Positions 38,800 through 48,472 of a DNA stretch of 64,000 nucleotides are shown here, one piece after another. How positions within the stretch are numbered: position 1 is the stretch's first letter; every line of letters begins with the position of its first letter. Position numbers and translations under genes: made by a program. The notes beneath the pieces are model-generated. The model was given only the letters and a program-made list of their open reading frames with translations, made no database searches and was not told where the DNA came from. Origin of the DNA: Caballeronia concitans (GTDB lineage Bacteria; Pseudomonadota; Gammaproteobacteria; Burkholderiales; Burkholderiaceae). The stretch is from the NCBI RefSeq assembly GCF_001544615.1, contig NZ_FCNV02000009.1, forward strand, positions 124,001 through 188,000, written 5' to 3'.

Positions 38800-39564
38800 T
38801 CATTCGGGCAATTCCGCCGCGCCCATTCGCCGCGCGATCACGCGCGAGCGCGCCGAGAGATACGCGGAATTGCGATGGTCGTCGAAATACTTCGGGCGCG
38901 GCAGCATGACGGCCAGACGCGCGCTTTGACCCGCCGTCAGTTTCGCCGCCGAAGTCTTGTAGTAATACCGCGCCGCCGCTTCCGCGCCATAGACGCCGTT
39001 GCCCCACTCGACCGAATTCAGATAGATCTCGAAGATGCGCTGCTTGTCCATCCAGAATTCGAGCATCCACGTGATGACCAGCTCCTGCGCCTTGCGGACA
39101 TAGCTCTTTTCCCGCGACAGAAACAGGTTGCGCGCGAGCTGCTGCGAAATGGTCGATCCGCCCGCGACGATTTTCCCGCGCGCCTTGTTCTTCTCCCACG
39201 CTTGCAGAATCGCGTCCGTTTCGTAGCCGTTGTTGTTGACGAAGTTCGCATCCTCCGACGCGATGATCGCCCGCTTCAGATTCCGCGATATCTGGTCGTA
39301 AGGCACCCACGCGCGTTGCAGCGCGGTGCCGGGGCGCGTCTTCGCGAGCGTCCACGCGTCGGCGCGCATGAAGGCGGTCGAGCCGGGATCGAGCTTCGTC
39401 CAGATGCCGATCTGCACGAAGAAATAGAGTTGCGTCGCGATGACCGCGATGACGAACACCGATACCGCGTAACCGATCCATCGCGCCGGACCGAGCCGGA
39501 CGCCCGGCCGCGTCTGCCGCGCGCGCGGCGGCGACGTGCGGCTCGGAGCGGGCGCGGTCGTCAT
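38800..39564 (-). CDS. mtgA: Monofunctional biosynthetic peptidoglycan transglycosylase
   Basis: MtgA polymerises lipid II into glycan strands at the inner membrane. The 254-residue protein has a basic Pro-rich N-terminus, one membrane anchor (about 29-51) and a periplasmic GT51 domain. Catalytic Glu is in [20 protein letters not shown]. The second conserved block is [20 protein letters not shown], and the third is [20 protein letters not shown]. The ATG overlaps the aroE stop as TGATG. Confidence 0.95.
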   Translation of the reverse strand: MTTAPAPSRTSPPRARQTRPGVRLGPARWIGYAVSVFVIAVIATQLYFFVQIGIWTKLDPGSTAFMRADAWTLAKTRPGTALQRAWVPYDQISRNLKRAIIASEDANFVNNNGYETDAILQAWEKNKARGKIVAGGSTISQQLARNLFLSREKSYVRKAQELVITWMLEFWMDKQRIFEIYLNSVEWGNGVYGAEAAARYYYKTSAAKLTAGQSARLAVMLPRPKYFDDHRNSAYLSARSRVIARRMGAAELPE

Positions 39565-40406
39565 CAGGCTTTCGCGGCGAGCGTCTGGCGCAATTCGCGC
39601 AGCACCGCGCCGCCGTCCGGGCGCACGCCGCGCCAGATGAAGAACGATTCGGCCGCCTGCTCGACGAGCATGCCGAGACCGTCGGCGGCGCGCGCGCCCA
39701 AGCGTTCGGCGTGCTCCATGAAAACCGTCGGCTTCGGGCCGTACATCATGTCGTAGGCGAGCGTGCCGGGGCCGAACGCGGCGTCGTCGCATTCGGGGAG
39801 CGCGGCGTCGAGACTGCCGGCCGTCGCGTTGATGACGACGTCGTAGCGCACTTTTTCCGCGCTCTCCGCGCCGCCGCCCGTAAAGCGCACGCCGCTTTCC
39901 TTTGCGCGCGCCGCGAACTGTTCGACGAGTTCATGCGCCTTCGCCGCCGTGCGATTGACGATGGTGAGCGCCGCCGGCTGCCGGTCGAAAATCGGCAACA
40001 CGACGCCGCGCGCCGCGCCGCCCGCGCCGAGCAGCAGAATCCGCGCGCCTTTCAGGCTCACGCCGAGATTCGCTTCGATGTCCCGCACGAGGCCGACGCC
40101 ATCGGTGTTGTCGCCGCGCACGCCGTCATCGCCGAAAGAAAGCGTGTTCACCGCGCCCGCCGCCGCCGCGCGCGGCGACAGGGAATCCGCGAAGGCGTGG
40201 GCGTCGAGCTTGAACGGCACGGTCACGTTCATGCCGCGCCCGCCCGACGCGATGAAGGTTTTCACCGCCGCCTCGAAGCCGCCGAGCGGTCCGAGAATGC
40301 GGCCATATTCGACCGGCTCGCCCGTCTGCTCGGCGAAGCGCGCGTGAATCCACGGCGACTTGCTGTGCTCGACCGGATTGCCGATCACCGCGTACTGGTC
40401 TTTCAT
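39564..40406 (-). CDS. aroE: Shikimate dehydrogenase
   Basis: AroE reduces 3-dehydroshikimate to shikimate with NADPH in aromatic amino acid synthesis. The 280-residue protein starts [20 protein letters not shown], the substrate-binding Ser region. It contains the catalytic Lys in [16 protein letters not shown], the [14 protein letters not shown] block and the cofactor loop [17 protein letters not shown], with [10 protein letters not shown] for NADP. It overlaps both neighbours: ATGA with the rnb stop and TGATG into mtgA, so the three genes are tightly coupled. Confidence 0.96.
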   Translation of the reverse strand: MKDQYAVIGNPVEHSKSPWIHARFAEQTGEPVEYGRILGPLGGFEAAVKTFIASGGRGMNVTVPFKLDAHAFADSLSPRAAAAGAVNTLSFGDDGVRGDNTDGVGLVRDIEANLGVSLKGARILLLGAGGAARGVVLPIFDRQPAALTIVNRTAAKAHELVEQFAARAKESGVRFTGGGAESAEKVRYDVVINATAGSLDAALPECDDAAFGPGTLAYDMMYGPKPTVFMEHAERLGARAADGLGMLVEQAAESFFIWRGVRPDGGAVLRELRQTLAAKA

Positions 40407-42457
40407 GCCGTCGGTTCCTCCGCGTTGCCGGGCGTTTCCGGTTGAGGCTGCTCCGCCGAAGCCTCCGCCTGCGCTTCGGCTTCGCTTTGCGCGCTGAGAT
40501 CGTCGGCTTCGATGATCTCCTCTTCCGCTTCGTCTTCTTCGGCGGGCGCGCTCGCGGACGGCGCGTCGATCACGTTCAGCAGACGGCACGACGCCTCGAC
40601 GGTCAGCTCGTCGATCGACACCACTTCGAGCATCACGCGCGTGCCGCGCGCATGCACGCCGAGACCCGGCACGTGCAGGATCAGCGGAATCTCTTCGAGA
40701 CGCACGAGATCGTCCTTCACCACCGACGCCGGCACGTGCCGCTTGTTCTCCTGCTTGAGCCAGCGCAGGCACCAGAAATACTCCATCCGGCGCTGATGAT
40801 CGGCGTACGCGGTATAGGTATCGTCGAAACCCTGCACGACGGCGAACAGGTCCGCGTCCTTCGGCTTGAACGGCGCGGCGAGCTTCGCGGTCACGCCGTG
40901 CTGCACGCACGCGAGCAGTTGCCACTGATTGACGAGATCGACGTAGCGGCGCAGCGGCGACGTGCTCCACGCATATTGCGCGACGCCGAGACCTTCGTGC
41001 GGCGCGGGCGTCGTCTGCATGCGCGTGCGCTTGGGGCCGGGACCGCCGAAACCGCGCTGCGAGCGATAGATGCCCGGCACGCCGTGATCGTTGAGGAACG
41101 CGCCCCACGACGAGTTCGCGAGAATCGCCAGTTCGGCGACGATCAGATCGAGCGGCGAACCACGGCGGCGCGGCGTGATGGTGATGTGCTCGCCATCGAC
41201 ATAAAAGTTGAAGTCGTTGTTGCGCTGCACTTCGCGCTTGAGGCCGAACGTCGCGCGCGCCTGCTGACGCTTTTCGAAAAGCGCCTGCGCCAGCGGCCAC
41301 AGCACGGCGATGTCTTCCTTGTGCGGATAATCGCCCGTGCCGGCGGCGAGGCTTTCCTCGGTGACGTGTTCGTCCAGATGGTTGTGCCGCAGATTGCTCT
41401 TCACGAAGACGCGTTCGGCGCGCGTTTCCGTCGCGACGATGTCCTGCGTCTCCCGATTCACGATGATGTAAAGCGACAGCGCCGGACGCAGACCGCCTTC
41501 GCCGAGCGTGAAGACCTCGACGACGTTGTCGGGCAGCATCGTGATCTTGTCGCCGGGCATGTAGACCGTGGACAGACGGCTGCGCGCGATCGAATCGATG
41601 GTGTCGCCCCGCGCGATGCCGAGCGCCGGCGCCGCGATGTGGATGCCCACGCGCACGCGGCCATCGGCGAGATGTTCGACGGAGAAGGCGTCGTCGATTT
41701 CCGTCGTGGTGACGTCGTCGATGGAAAACGCCTGAACGTTCGCTTCGGGCAAATCATCCGGCAACGGCGACGGTTCCACCGCCGGAAAGCCGATGCCGTG
41801 CGGGAAGAACTCCGACAGGAAGCGCGCTTCGTGCAGCGCCCGCGCCGACGCGATGCCGCCGCATTCGAGCATCAGCCGCGCCTGCGAAATGCCGCGTGCG
41901 GCGGCGGCGGCTTCGAGCGCCTTGTACTCGATCGAATTCTTGTCCGGCTTCGTCAACAGGCCGATGGCCTTGCCCTTGAGCGCCTCGGGCAGCTTGCCGG
42001 CCTTCAGTTCCTCTTCGTAGCCCGCCTGCACGAGCGCCTGCTGACGCTTGCGCTCCAGCGACGCGAGCGCCATCTGCAACTGCTCCTGCGGCGCGCGCTG
42101 ATACTGCCCGCGACCCTTGCGGCGGAAATAGACCGGCGAGCCGTGCATGCGCAAGACGAGCGCCGCGCGTTCGGCCGGGCCGAACTTGTCGCCGAAATAA
42201 TCCGCGCCGAGCGCGGCGAACGGAAACTCCTCGTCGGGCGCGCATTCCCACAGAAAATCGAGATCGATTTCCTGCGCGATGGCGTCGGCTTCCTGCATCA
42301 GATCCGCGGCGGCGGGCTTTTCGAATTCGATCAGCACGTCCTTCGCGCGCACCTTGGCGCGGCGTCCGCCCGGCAACTCGACCTGGAACGCGTCGCCCTG
42401 TTTCGACAAGACCGAGCCGGCCTTGAAACTACCCGATTCCTCGAAGAAAACGTTCAC
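40403..42457 (-). CDS. RNB-domain ribonuclease (RNase II/R family)
   Basis: A 684-residue 3'-5' exoribonuclease of the RNB family. The N-terminal ~230 residues are not a classical cold-shock pair. The catalytic domain begins near SIDDVTTTEIDDAFSVEHLA, with the metal-binding aspartates. It continues with GDTIDSIARSRLSTVYMPGD and ends with the conserved WSTSPLRRYVDLVNQWQLLA. An S1-like OB region follows (about 560-625). The last ~50 residues are acidic, Glu/Ala-rich and probably disordered. It is shorter than RNase R (about 800) and close in length to RNase II (644). First gene of the rnb-aroE-mtgA operon. Confidence 0.9.
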   Translation of the reverse strand: MNVFFEESGSFKAGSVLSKQGDAFQVELPGGRRAKVRAKDVLIEFEKPAAADLMQEADAIAQEIDLDFLWECAPDEEFPFAALGADYFGDKFGPAERAALVLRMHGSPVYFRRKGRGQYQRAPQEQLQMALASLERKRQQALVQAGYEEELKAGKLPEALKGKAIGLLTKPDKNSIEYKALEAAAAARGISQARLMLECGGIASARALHEARFLSEFFPHGIGFPAVEPSPLPDDLPEANVQAFSIDDVTTTEIDDAFSVEHLADGRVRVGIHIAAPALGIARGDTIDSIARSRLSTVYMPGDKITMLPDNVVEVFTLGEGGLRPALSLYIIVNRETQDIVATETRAERVFVKSNLRHNHLDEHVTEESLAAGTGDYPHKEDIAVLWPLAQALFEKRQQARATFGLKREVQRNNDFNFYVDGEHITITPRRRGSPLDLIVAELAILANSSWGAFLNDHGVPGIYRSQRGFGGPGPKRTRMQTTPAPHEGLGVAQYAWSTSPLRRYVDLVNQWQLLACVQHGVTAKLAAPFKPKDADLFAVVQGFDDTYTAYADHQRRMEYFWCLRWLKQENKRHVPASVVKDDLVRLEEIPLILHVPGLGVHARGTRVMLEVVSIDELTVEASCRLLNVIDAPSASAPAEEDEAEEEIIEADDLSAQSEAEAQAEASAEQPQPETPGNAEEPTA

Positions 42458-42518
42458 TCAATACTCTCGTAAGACGGTGGACCGGCTCGCGACACGCGCG
42501 CCGGCGTATGAATGGATG

Positions 42519-43118
42519 TCACGCGGCCGCGGGCGCGAGCGCCGCGCGCGGCGTTTGATCGCAGAACGCGAGCACGTCGGCGAGATGGTCCGCGAAGTCG
42601 CTGATCGCGTGATTGCTGCCTTCAATCAATGTCGTGCGCACGCCGGGATAGTGGGCGAGCATCGCGCGATAGTCGAGCACTTCGTCGCCGGTCGCGGCAA
42701 TCAGGAAATAGCGCTCGGGGCGCGTGACGGCATCGACGTGAAGGGCGCGCAGTTCATCGAGATGGCGCGGCAACACGGTGATGCTGCCGCCGCCGTGCCA
42801 CAACGGCTGATCGCCGAGATACGCGCTGAGATCGACATCGGGCATCACGGCGGGATTGAGCAGCACTGCGCGCCAGCCGTGCTTTTCCGCGAGCCACGTT
42901 GCGTAATAGCCGCCGAGCGAACTGCCGACGACGGTGACATCGTCCGGATTCGCCGCGCCGCCGATGGTTTCCGCCAGCGCGATGGCGTCGCGCGGCGAGA
43001 CCGGCAACACCGGGCACTGCCATTCGCTCAGCCGGCCGAGTTCCGCGAGGCGCGCGCGCATCATGCGCGCCTTGAACGATTGGGGAGACGAGCGAAAGCC
43101 GTGCAGGTAGAGAATCAC
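42519..43118 (-). CDS. YqiA-like alpha/beta-hydrolase esterase
   Basis: A 199-residue esterase of the UPF0227/YqiA family. It begins ILYLHGFRSSPQSFKARMM after a GTG start at 43116-43118, which overlaps the mpl stop by 4 bases (GTGA). The nucleophile elbow is VVGSSLGGYYATWLAEKHG. The catalytic His is likely in IEGSNHAISDFADHL. DEVLDY supplies a candidate acid. Length fits the family (E. coli YqiA 193). The in-frame open region upstream lies within mpl and is not family-like. The substrate is unknown; YqiA cleaves short acyl esters and palmitoyl-CoA. Confidence 0.88.
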   Translation of the reverse strand: MILYLHGFRSSPQSFKARMMRARLAELGRLSEWQCPVLPVSPRDAIALAETIGGAANPDDVTVVGSSLGGYYATWLAEKHGWRAVLLNPAVMPDVDLSAYLGDQPLWHGGGSITVLPRHLDELRALHVDAVTRPERYFLIAATGDEVLDYRAMLAHYPGVRTTLIEGSNHAISDFADHLADVLAFCDQTPRAALAPAAA

Positions 43119-44533
43119 GCGGGGCCTCTTGCGGTTGTCCCCGGGGTGGGACGCGCCGACAGCGCGTCGAGCAATTTCTGATGCACGCCGCCGAAACCGC
43201 CGTTGCTCATCACGAGCACGTGGTCGCCGGGGCGCGCGGCGGCTGTGACCGCTTTGACCAGCGGTTCGATGTCGTTGAACGCCTGCGCCTTGTCTCCGAG
43301 CGGCGAAAGCGCTTCGGCCAGATCCCAGCCGAGCTTGTCGCGGCCTTCGCGCGCGCCGTAGCCGAACACGAGATCCGCGCCGGCGAGGCTCGCGGGCAGT
43401 TGCGCTTTCATCGTGCCGAGCTTCATGGTGTTCGAACGCGGCTCCAGCACGGCGAGCACGCGCGCGTGACCCGAATTGCCGATGCGCGTGCGCAATCCCG
43501 CCACCGTCGTTTCGATGGCGGTCGGATGATGCGCGAAGTCGTCGTAGACGGTGACGCCATCGACGCTGCCCTTCACTTCCATGCGCCGCTTGACGTTGCG
43601 AAAGCTCGCGAGCGACTTCACCGCCTGCGACGCCGGCACGCCGACGGAACGCGCCGCCGCGATCGCCGCGAGCGCATTCATGCGATTGTGCTCGCCCTGA
43701 ACCTGCCATTCGACGACGCCTTGCCGTTCGCCTTCCCAATACACGGCGAACTGCTCGTCGACGGCCTCGCCGTCGCGCGCGGGCAGCGCCTGCCATCCGC
43801 CTTCGACGCCGAATCGTTCGACGCCCGACCAGCATCCGCGCGACAGCACGCGTTCGAGCGCGTCCTCGCGGCCGTTCGTGACGATGCGCCCCACGCCTGG
43901 CACCGTGCGCACGAGATGATGGAATTGCGTTTCGATGGCGGCGAGATCGGGGAAGATATCAGCGTGATCGAATTCCAGATTGTTCAGCACCGCCGTGCGC
44001 GGCCGGTAGTGGACGAACTTCGAGCGCTTGTCGAAGAACGCGGTGTCGTACTCGTCGGCTTCGATGACGAAGAAGCTCGAATCCGTCAAACGCGCGGAGA
44101 TGCCGAAGTTGAGCGGCACGCCGCCGATCAGGAAGCCGGGATTCATGCCCGCGTCTTCGAGCAGCCACGCGAGCATGGAGCTCGTCGTGGTCTTGCCGTG
44201 CGTGCCGGCGACGGCGAGCACCCACTTGCCCGCCAGCACGTGCTCGCCGAGCCATTGCGGACCGGACGTGTACGGCAGGCCGCGATCGAGAATGGCTTCC
44301 ATCAGCGGATTGCCGCGCGACACCACATTGCCGACGACGAACAGATCCGGCTCGAGCGACAACTGCTCGACGCCATACCCTTCGATCAGTTCGATGCCCT
44401 GCGCTTCGAGCTGCGTGCTCATCGGCGGATAGACGCCCGCGTCGCAGCCGGTGACCTTGTGGCCCGCTTCCCGAGCCAGGACGGCGAGACCGCCCATGAA
44501 GGTGCCGCAGATGCCGAGGATGTGGATGTGCAT
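43115..44533 (-). CDS. mpl: UDP-N-acetylmuramate:L-alanyl-gamma-D-glutamyl-meso-diaminopimelate ligase
   Basis: Mpl reattaches recycled cell-wall tripeptide to UDP-MurNAc in the cytoplasm. The 472-residue Mur-ligase protein starts MHIHILGICGTFMGGLAVLA. ATP-binding is VAGTHGKTTTSSMLAWLLED near residue 112. The central domain shows VLNNLEFDHADIFPDLAAIE and QGEHNRMNALAAIAAAR. The C-terminal YDDFAHHPTAIETTV is the Mpl/MurC-type block. ampD, another recycling enzyme, lies at the other end of the window. It diverges from the gene at 44709. Confidence 0.95.
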   Translation of the reverse strand: MHIHILGICGTFMGGLAVLAREAGHKVTGCDAGVYPPMSTQLEAQGIELIEGYGVEQLSLEPDLFVVGNVVSRGNPLMEAILDRGLPYTSGPQWLGEHVLAGKWVLAVAGTHGKTTTSSMLAWLLEDAGMNPGFLIGGVPLNFGISARLTDSSFFVIEADEYDTAFFDKRSKFVHYRPRTAVLNNLEFDHADIFPDLAAIETQFHHLVRTVPGVGRIVTNGREDALERVLSRGCWSGVERFGVEGGWQALPARDGEAVDEQFAVYWEGERQGVVEWQVQGEHNRMNALAAIAAARSVGVPASQAVKSLASFRNVKRRMEVKGSVDGVTVYDDFAHHPTAIETTVAGLRTRIGNSGHARVLAVLEPRSNTMKLGTMKAQLPASLAGADLVFGYGAREGRDKLGWDLAEALSPLGDKAQAFNDIEPLVKAVTAAARPGDHVLVMSNGGFGGVHQKLLDALSARPTPGTTARGPA

Positions 44534-44708
44534 AAACCGTGTCGCGCCGCGCGGGCGATGAAGTGCGGAAAAGAGAGACGGGCGCTCGGCGACGAAATTC
44601 GTGCAGGAACGCGCCTGGAGGCGCATATTGTAACCGAGCGCGCCGGCCGCCTTGCAGCGCGCCTGCAGGCCGCAAAGGCCGCCGCGCGTTATCTAGTATG
44701 ATTCCCCA

Positions 44709-45365
44709 ATGGTTCGCAAATCACACATCGATCCGCAGCGCGTGCGCGAGGAAATCGCGATCGCGGCAGCGAGAATGATCGCCGAAGACGGCCTCGACTA
44801 CTCCACCGCGAAGCGCAAGGCGGCGCGGCAAGTCGTCGGCGAGGCGAAGATCGGCGGCGAGTTTTTGCCCGACAACGATCAAATCGAAGAGGAAATCCGC
44901 GAGTATCAGGCGATTTTCCAGAGCGACAGCCAGCCCGCCGTCCTGCGCCGCATGCGCGAGGCCGCGCTCGACTGGATGGAGCGGCTCAAGCCCTTCGATC
45001 CGTATCTGACCGGCGCGGTGCTCAACGGCACGGCAGGCGAGCATTCGGACATCCATCTGCAATGTTTCTGCGACAACCCGAAGGAAGTCGCCATTTACCT
45101 GCTGAACGCCAACGTTCAATACGACGTCTCCGAGACGCGGCACTTCGCGGGCCGCGGCTATGTCGAGACGCTGAGCTTTCTGATCCGCGAGCGCGGCGAG
45201 GAACCGATCGGCGTGCATATCGCGCTGTACGGCACCGACGATCTGCGCGGCGCCGTGCGTGCCGACGGACGCGGACGGCTCGCGCGTGCGAACGCGGCGG
45301 CCGTGCGCGCCCTGCTCGATGATCCCGGCCATTCCGATCGCCCGCCGCTCGAAATCGGCGGATGA
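44709..45365 (+). CDS. Conserved hypothetical protein with nucleotidyltransferase-like motif
   Basis: A 218-residue cytoplasmic protein that I know only as a hypothetical of Burkholderiales and relatives. The N-terminus (1-60) is helical and basic (VREEIAIAAARMIAEDGLDY). The middle contains LTGAVLNGTAGEHSDIHLQC (about 100-119). Its G-N-G-T...S-D-I-H pattern resembles the GS...D-x-D core of minimal nucleotidyltransferases, except that the second acidic residue is replaced by His. It is followed by helix/strand KEVAIYLLNANVQYDVSE. There is no signal peptide or membrane segment. It starts 175 bases from divergent mpl and precedes the redoxin by 22 bases. Function is unknown. Confidence 0.8.
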   Translation: MVRKSHIDPQRVREEIAIAAARMIAEDGLDYSTAKRKAARQVVGEAKIGGEFLPDNDQIEEEIREYQAIFQSDSQPAVLRRMREAALDWMERLKPFDPYLTGAVLNGTAGEHSDIHLQCFCDNPKEVAIYLLNANVQYDVSETRHFAGRGYVETLSFLIRERGEEPIGVHIALYGTDDLRGAVRADGRGRLARANAAAVRALLDDPGHSDRPPLEIGG

Positions 45366-45387
45366 ATCTCACGGATCTCTCACCTTC

Positions 45388-45924
45388 ATGAATAGCAAAC
45401 GTATCCTGGCGGCCCTCGTGGTCGCGATTGCCGCGACGATCGGCGGTTTCTACGCGGGCCACTACTTCACCGGCGTCGATACCGAAGCCGCCACGCCGAA
45501 CACCGGCGCAGTCGATCAGTTGTGGAAGATCACGCCGCCCGCCGCCGCCGGCACGTCGCGGCCGCTCGCGGCCTTCAAGGGCAAGCCGGTCGTCGTCAAT
45601 TTCTGGGCGTCGTGGTGCGGCCCGTGCGTCAAGGAAATGCCGACGCTCTCGGCCATCCAGCGCGAGTATCAGAAAAAAGGCATCACGTTCATTGGCCTCG
45701 GCGTGGACAGCGAAAAGAACGTCAACGACTTCCTGAAGAAAGTCCCGGTCGACTATCCCGTCTACGTCACGGGATTCGGCGGCGCGGATCTTGCGCGGAG
45801 TTTCGGCAACAACGCGGGCGGGCTGCCATTTACCGTCGTCATCGACGCAAAAGGCGCCGTTCGGTCGACAAAACTCGGCGAAGTCAACGAAGCGGAGCTG
45901 AAGCGCACGCTCGACGCGCTGTAA
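45388..45924 (+). CDS. TlpA-family thiol:disulfide oxidoreductase
   Basis: A 178-residue membrane-anchored or exported thioredoxin-fold protein. Residues about 5-27 (ILAALVVAIAATIGGFYAGH) are a signal anchor. The active site is WASWCGPCVKEMPTL near residue 76. The cis-Pro loop is NAGGLPFTVVIDAKG. Such proteins act in the periplasm, often in cytochrome c maturation or keeping thiols reduced. It follows the hypothetical gene by 22 bases. The start at MNSKRILAAL was chosen because it opens the signal segment; the frame extends upstream into the previous gene. Confidence 0.92.
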   Translation: MNSKRILAALVVAIAATIGGFYAGHYFTGVDTEAATPNTGAVDQLWKITPPAAAGTSRPLAAFKGKPVVVNFWASWCGPCVKEMPTLSAIQREYQKKGITFIGLGVDSEKNVNDFLKKVPVDYPVYVTGFGGADLARSFGNNAGGLPFTVVIDAKGAVRSTKLGEVNEAELKRTLDAL

Positions 45925-46007
45925 AAAATCACCGCTGATTGGCGCGTGTTTTGCATAAGTAAGCAGCAACTTAGCGTGCTTTTGCGGGAACTTCGTCCTA
46001 CAGGCGT

Positions 46008-46027
46008 GACAATGGCGGTAAATTGTC
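46008..46027. repeat. Inverted repeat upstream of accBC
   Basis: GACAAT-N8-ATTGTC (46008-46013 and 46022-46027) is a perfect 6-base-arm inverted repeat in the region that should hold the accB-accC promoter. A regulator site is possible; none is recognised. Confidence 0.35.
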
Positions 46028-46119
46028 CCGTCGCGTTTTCGACGTCCGCACGGTAAAACTAGACAAAATTCTCTAAACGGCGCTAAAGTGCGCCGAATTC
46101 CGCACAACCCGAAGCGACC

Positions 46120-46386
46120 ATGATCATTCCGCCGGTGCCGAAAGGCCATGCAGCCGAAGTAGCCGATAGCCGCGCAAGCGGCCCCGGCTGCCGCGCCGCG
46201 TGCGATGTGACTGCTCGCGTGCCGTTCGGGCGCGCGCTTCAAAGCGATCACGCGGAAACGTTCACGCTGAACGCTTCCGACGTGCCGATCGACTCCGCCG
46301 ATTTTGTCGCCGGCGCATGGACGGGCGCATCGATGCGCCGCGCGCATGCGTACGCCGCACGGCTGGCCGCGCCGGCTCGCGGCTGA
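46120..46386 (+). CDS. Small hypothetical ORF upstream of accB
   Basis: An 88-codon frame starting [20 protein letters not shown] and ending LAAPARG. Its codon choice, G/C-rich at third positions, fits the genome, but the protein has no recognisable domain, membrane segment or strong ribosome binding site. It ends 73 bases before accB. In many Burkholderiales the slot between a tlpA-type gene and accB holds aroQ; this is not aroQ. It could be a real small protein, a leader region or a chance frame. Confidence 0.35.
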   Translation: MIIPPVPKGHAAEVADSRASGPGCRAACDVTARVPFGRALQSDHAETFTLNASDVPIDSADFVAGAWTGASMRRAHAYAARLAAPARG

Positions 46387-46459
46387 CAGTCAGAACACCC
46401 ACAAATCAAGTCAAGCACCGGGCAGTCCCGGTCTCCAAGTATTGAAAGGGGATTTTTCG

Positions 46460-46933
46460 ATGGACCTTCGTAAACTGAAAACGCTGATCGACCTCGTCTC
46501 GGAATCCGGCATCTCTGAGCTGGAAGTGACGGAGGGCGAAGGCAAGGTTCGCATCGTCAAGAACGCAGCACCGGTCTACATGCAGGCGCCGCAGCAGTAC
46601 GCGCCGCAAGCCTCGGCTCCGGTCGCGCCGAGCATTTCCGCCGGCGTCGATGCCGGCGCGGGCGCGCCCGCGACGCCCGCCTCCGCTGCGCCGCAAGGCC
46701 ACATCGTGACCTCGCCGATGGTCGGCTCGTTCTACCGCGCGCCGTCGCCGGGTGCGGACCCGTTCGTCCAGGTCGGCGATACGGTGAAGGAAGGTCAGAC
46801 GATCTGCATCATCGAAGCGATGAAGCTCCTGAACGAGATCGAAGCCGACAAGTCCGGCGTCGTGAAGGAAATCCTCGTCGAGAACGGTCAGGCGGTCGAA
46901 TACGGCCAGCCGCTCTTCGTGATCGGCGACTAA
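46460..46933 (+). CDS. accB: Biotin carboxyl carrier protein of acetyl-CoA carboxylase
   Basis: AccB carries biotin between the carboxylase and transferase parts of acetyl-CoA carboxylase, the first step of fatty acid synthesis. The 157-residue protein starts [20 protein letters not shown] after AAAGGGGA. A Pro/Ala linker covers about 38-80. The biotinyl domain (about 82-157) has the biotin-accepting Lys-122 in [18 protein letters not shown] and the thumb region [18 protein letters not shown]. It is followed by accC and prmA. Confidence 0.97.
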   Translation: MDLRKLKTLIDLVSESGISELEVTEGEGKVRIVKNAAPVYMQAPQQYAPQASAPVAPSISAGVDAGAGAPATPASAAPQGHIVTSPMVGSFYRAPSPGADPFVQVGDTVKEGQTICIIEAMKLLNEIEADKSGVVKEILVENGQAVEYGQPLFVIGD

Positions 46934-47085
46934 GCGCGTCGGGCCGTGCGCCGGACGCGTCGCTCCGGTCCGCCCGGCTTCACCGCGCCGGCGCACGCCA
47001 TCCGGAAAACAGCCGGACGCGCGCGCCGCCGATTCGAATCCCGAGGGCCGCTCGCGCGTGCCCGTTGATGAGCCGACCCACAGCC

Positions 47086-48453
47086 ATGTTTGAAAAAATC
47101 CTTATTGCGAACCGCGGCGAAATCGCGCTTCGCATCCAGCGCGCGTGCCGCGAACTGGGCGTCAAGACCGTCGTCGTCTATTCGGAAGCCGACAAGGAAG
47201 CCAAGTACGTGAAGCTCGCCGACGAAGCCGTGTGTATCGGACCGGCGCCGTCGAACCTGTCGTATCTGAACATGCCGGCGCTCATCAGCGCCGCCGAAGT
47301 CACCGACGCCGAAGCGATCCATCCCGGCTACGGTTTCCTTTCCGAGAACGCCGACTTCGCCGAGCGCGTCGAGCAATCGGGCTTCACGTTCATCGGGCCG
47401 CGCCCCGAAACCATTCGCCTGATGGGCGACAAGGTCACCGCCAAGCAGACGATGATCAAGACCGGCGTGCCGTGCGTGCCGGGCTCGGAAGGCGCGTTGC
47501 CCGACGATCCGAAGGAGATCGTGAAGATTGCGCGCGCGGTCGGCTATCCCGTCATCATCAAGGCGGCGGGCGGCGGCGGCGGACGCGGCATGCGCGTCGT
47601 GCATACGGAAGCGGCGCTCGTGAACGCGGTCAACATGACGCGCGAAGAAGCGGGCCGCGCGTTCGGCAATCCGCAGGTCTACATGGAGAAATTCCTGGAG
47701 AACCCGCGGCATATCGAAATTCAGGTGCTGTCGGATTCGTTCCGCAACGCCATCTGGCTCGGCGAGCGCGATTGCTCCATGCAGCGCCGCCACCAGAAAG
47801 TGATCGAGGAAGCGCCGGCGCCGGGCATCGCGCGGCGGCTGATCGACCGCATTGGCGACCGCTGCGCCGACGCGTGCAAGAAGATGGGCTATCTCGGCGC
47901 GGGCACGTTCGAATTCCTGTACGAGAACAACGAGTTCTACTTCATCGAAATGAACACGCGCGTGCAGGTCGAGCATCCGGTGACGGAGCTGATCACGGGC
48001 GTCGATATCGTGCAGGAGCAGATTCGCATCGCCGCCGGCGAGAAGCTCGCGTTCCGCCAGAAGGACATCCAGTTCCGCGGCCACGCGATCGAATGCCGCG
48101 TCAACGCCGAAGATCCGTTCAAGTTCACGCCGTCGCCGGGGCGCATCACGTCGTGGCACGCGCCGGGCGGGCCAGGCATCCGCGTCGATTCGCACGCGTA
48201 CAACGGCTATTTCGTTCCGCCGAACTACGATTCGATGATCGGCAAGCTGATCGCGTACGGCGCGACGCGCGAGCAGGCCATCAACCGCATGCGCATCGCG
48301 CTGTCGGAAATGGTCGTGGAAGGCATTTCGACGAACATTCCGCTGCATCGCGAATTGATGATCGACGCGAAGTTCGTCGAGGGCGGCACGAGCATCCACT
48401 ACCTCGAGAACAAGCTGGCCGCGCGCCAGGCGGCGGTCGCCGAAGAGTCCTGA
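47086..48453 (+). CDS. accC: Biotin carboxylase subunit of acetyl-CoA carboxylase
   Basis: AccC carboxylates biotin on AccB using ATP and bicarbonate. The 455-residue ATP-grasp protein starts [20 protein letters not shown]. It contains the glycine-rich loop [37 protein letters not shown], the catalytic [20 protein letters not shown] and the metal/substrate region [18 protein letters not shown]. The start seven codons upstream in frame was rejected because the family begins MFEKIL. It lies 152 bases after accB. Confidence 0.98.
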   Translation: MFEKILIANRGEIALRIQRACRELGVKTVVVYSEADKEAKYVKLADEAVCIGPAPSNLSYLNMPALISAAEVTDAEAIHPGYGFLSENADFAERVEQSGFTFIGPRPETIRLMGDKVTAKQTMIKTGVPCVPGSEGALPDDPKEIVKIARAVGYPVIIKAAGGGGGRGMRVVHTEAALVNAVNMTREEAGRAFGNPQVYMEKFLENPRHIEIQVLSDSFRNAIWLGERDCSMQRRHQKVIEEAPAPGIARRLIDRIGDRCADACKKMGYLGAGTFEFLYENNEFYFIEMNTRVQVEHPVTELITGVDIVQEQIRIAAGEKLAFRQKDIQFRGHAIECRVNAEDPFKFTPSPGRITSWHAPGGPGIRVDSHAYNGYFVPPNYDSMIGKLIAYGATREQAINRMRIALSEMVVEGISTNIPLHRELMIDAKFVEGGTSIHYLENKLAARQAAVAEES

Positions 48454-48472
48454 GTTCGATAGAGACACGAGC

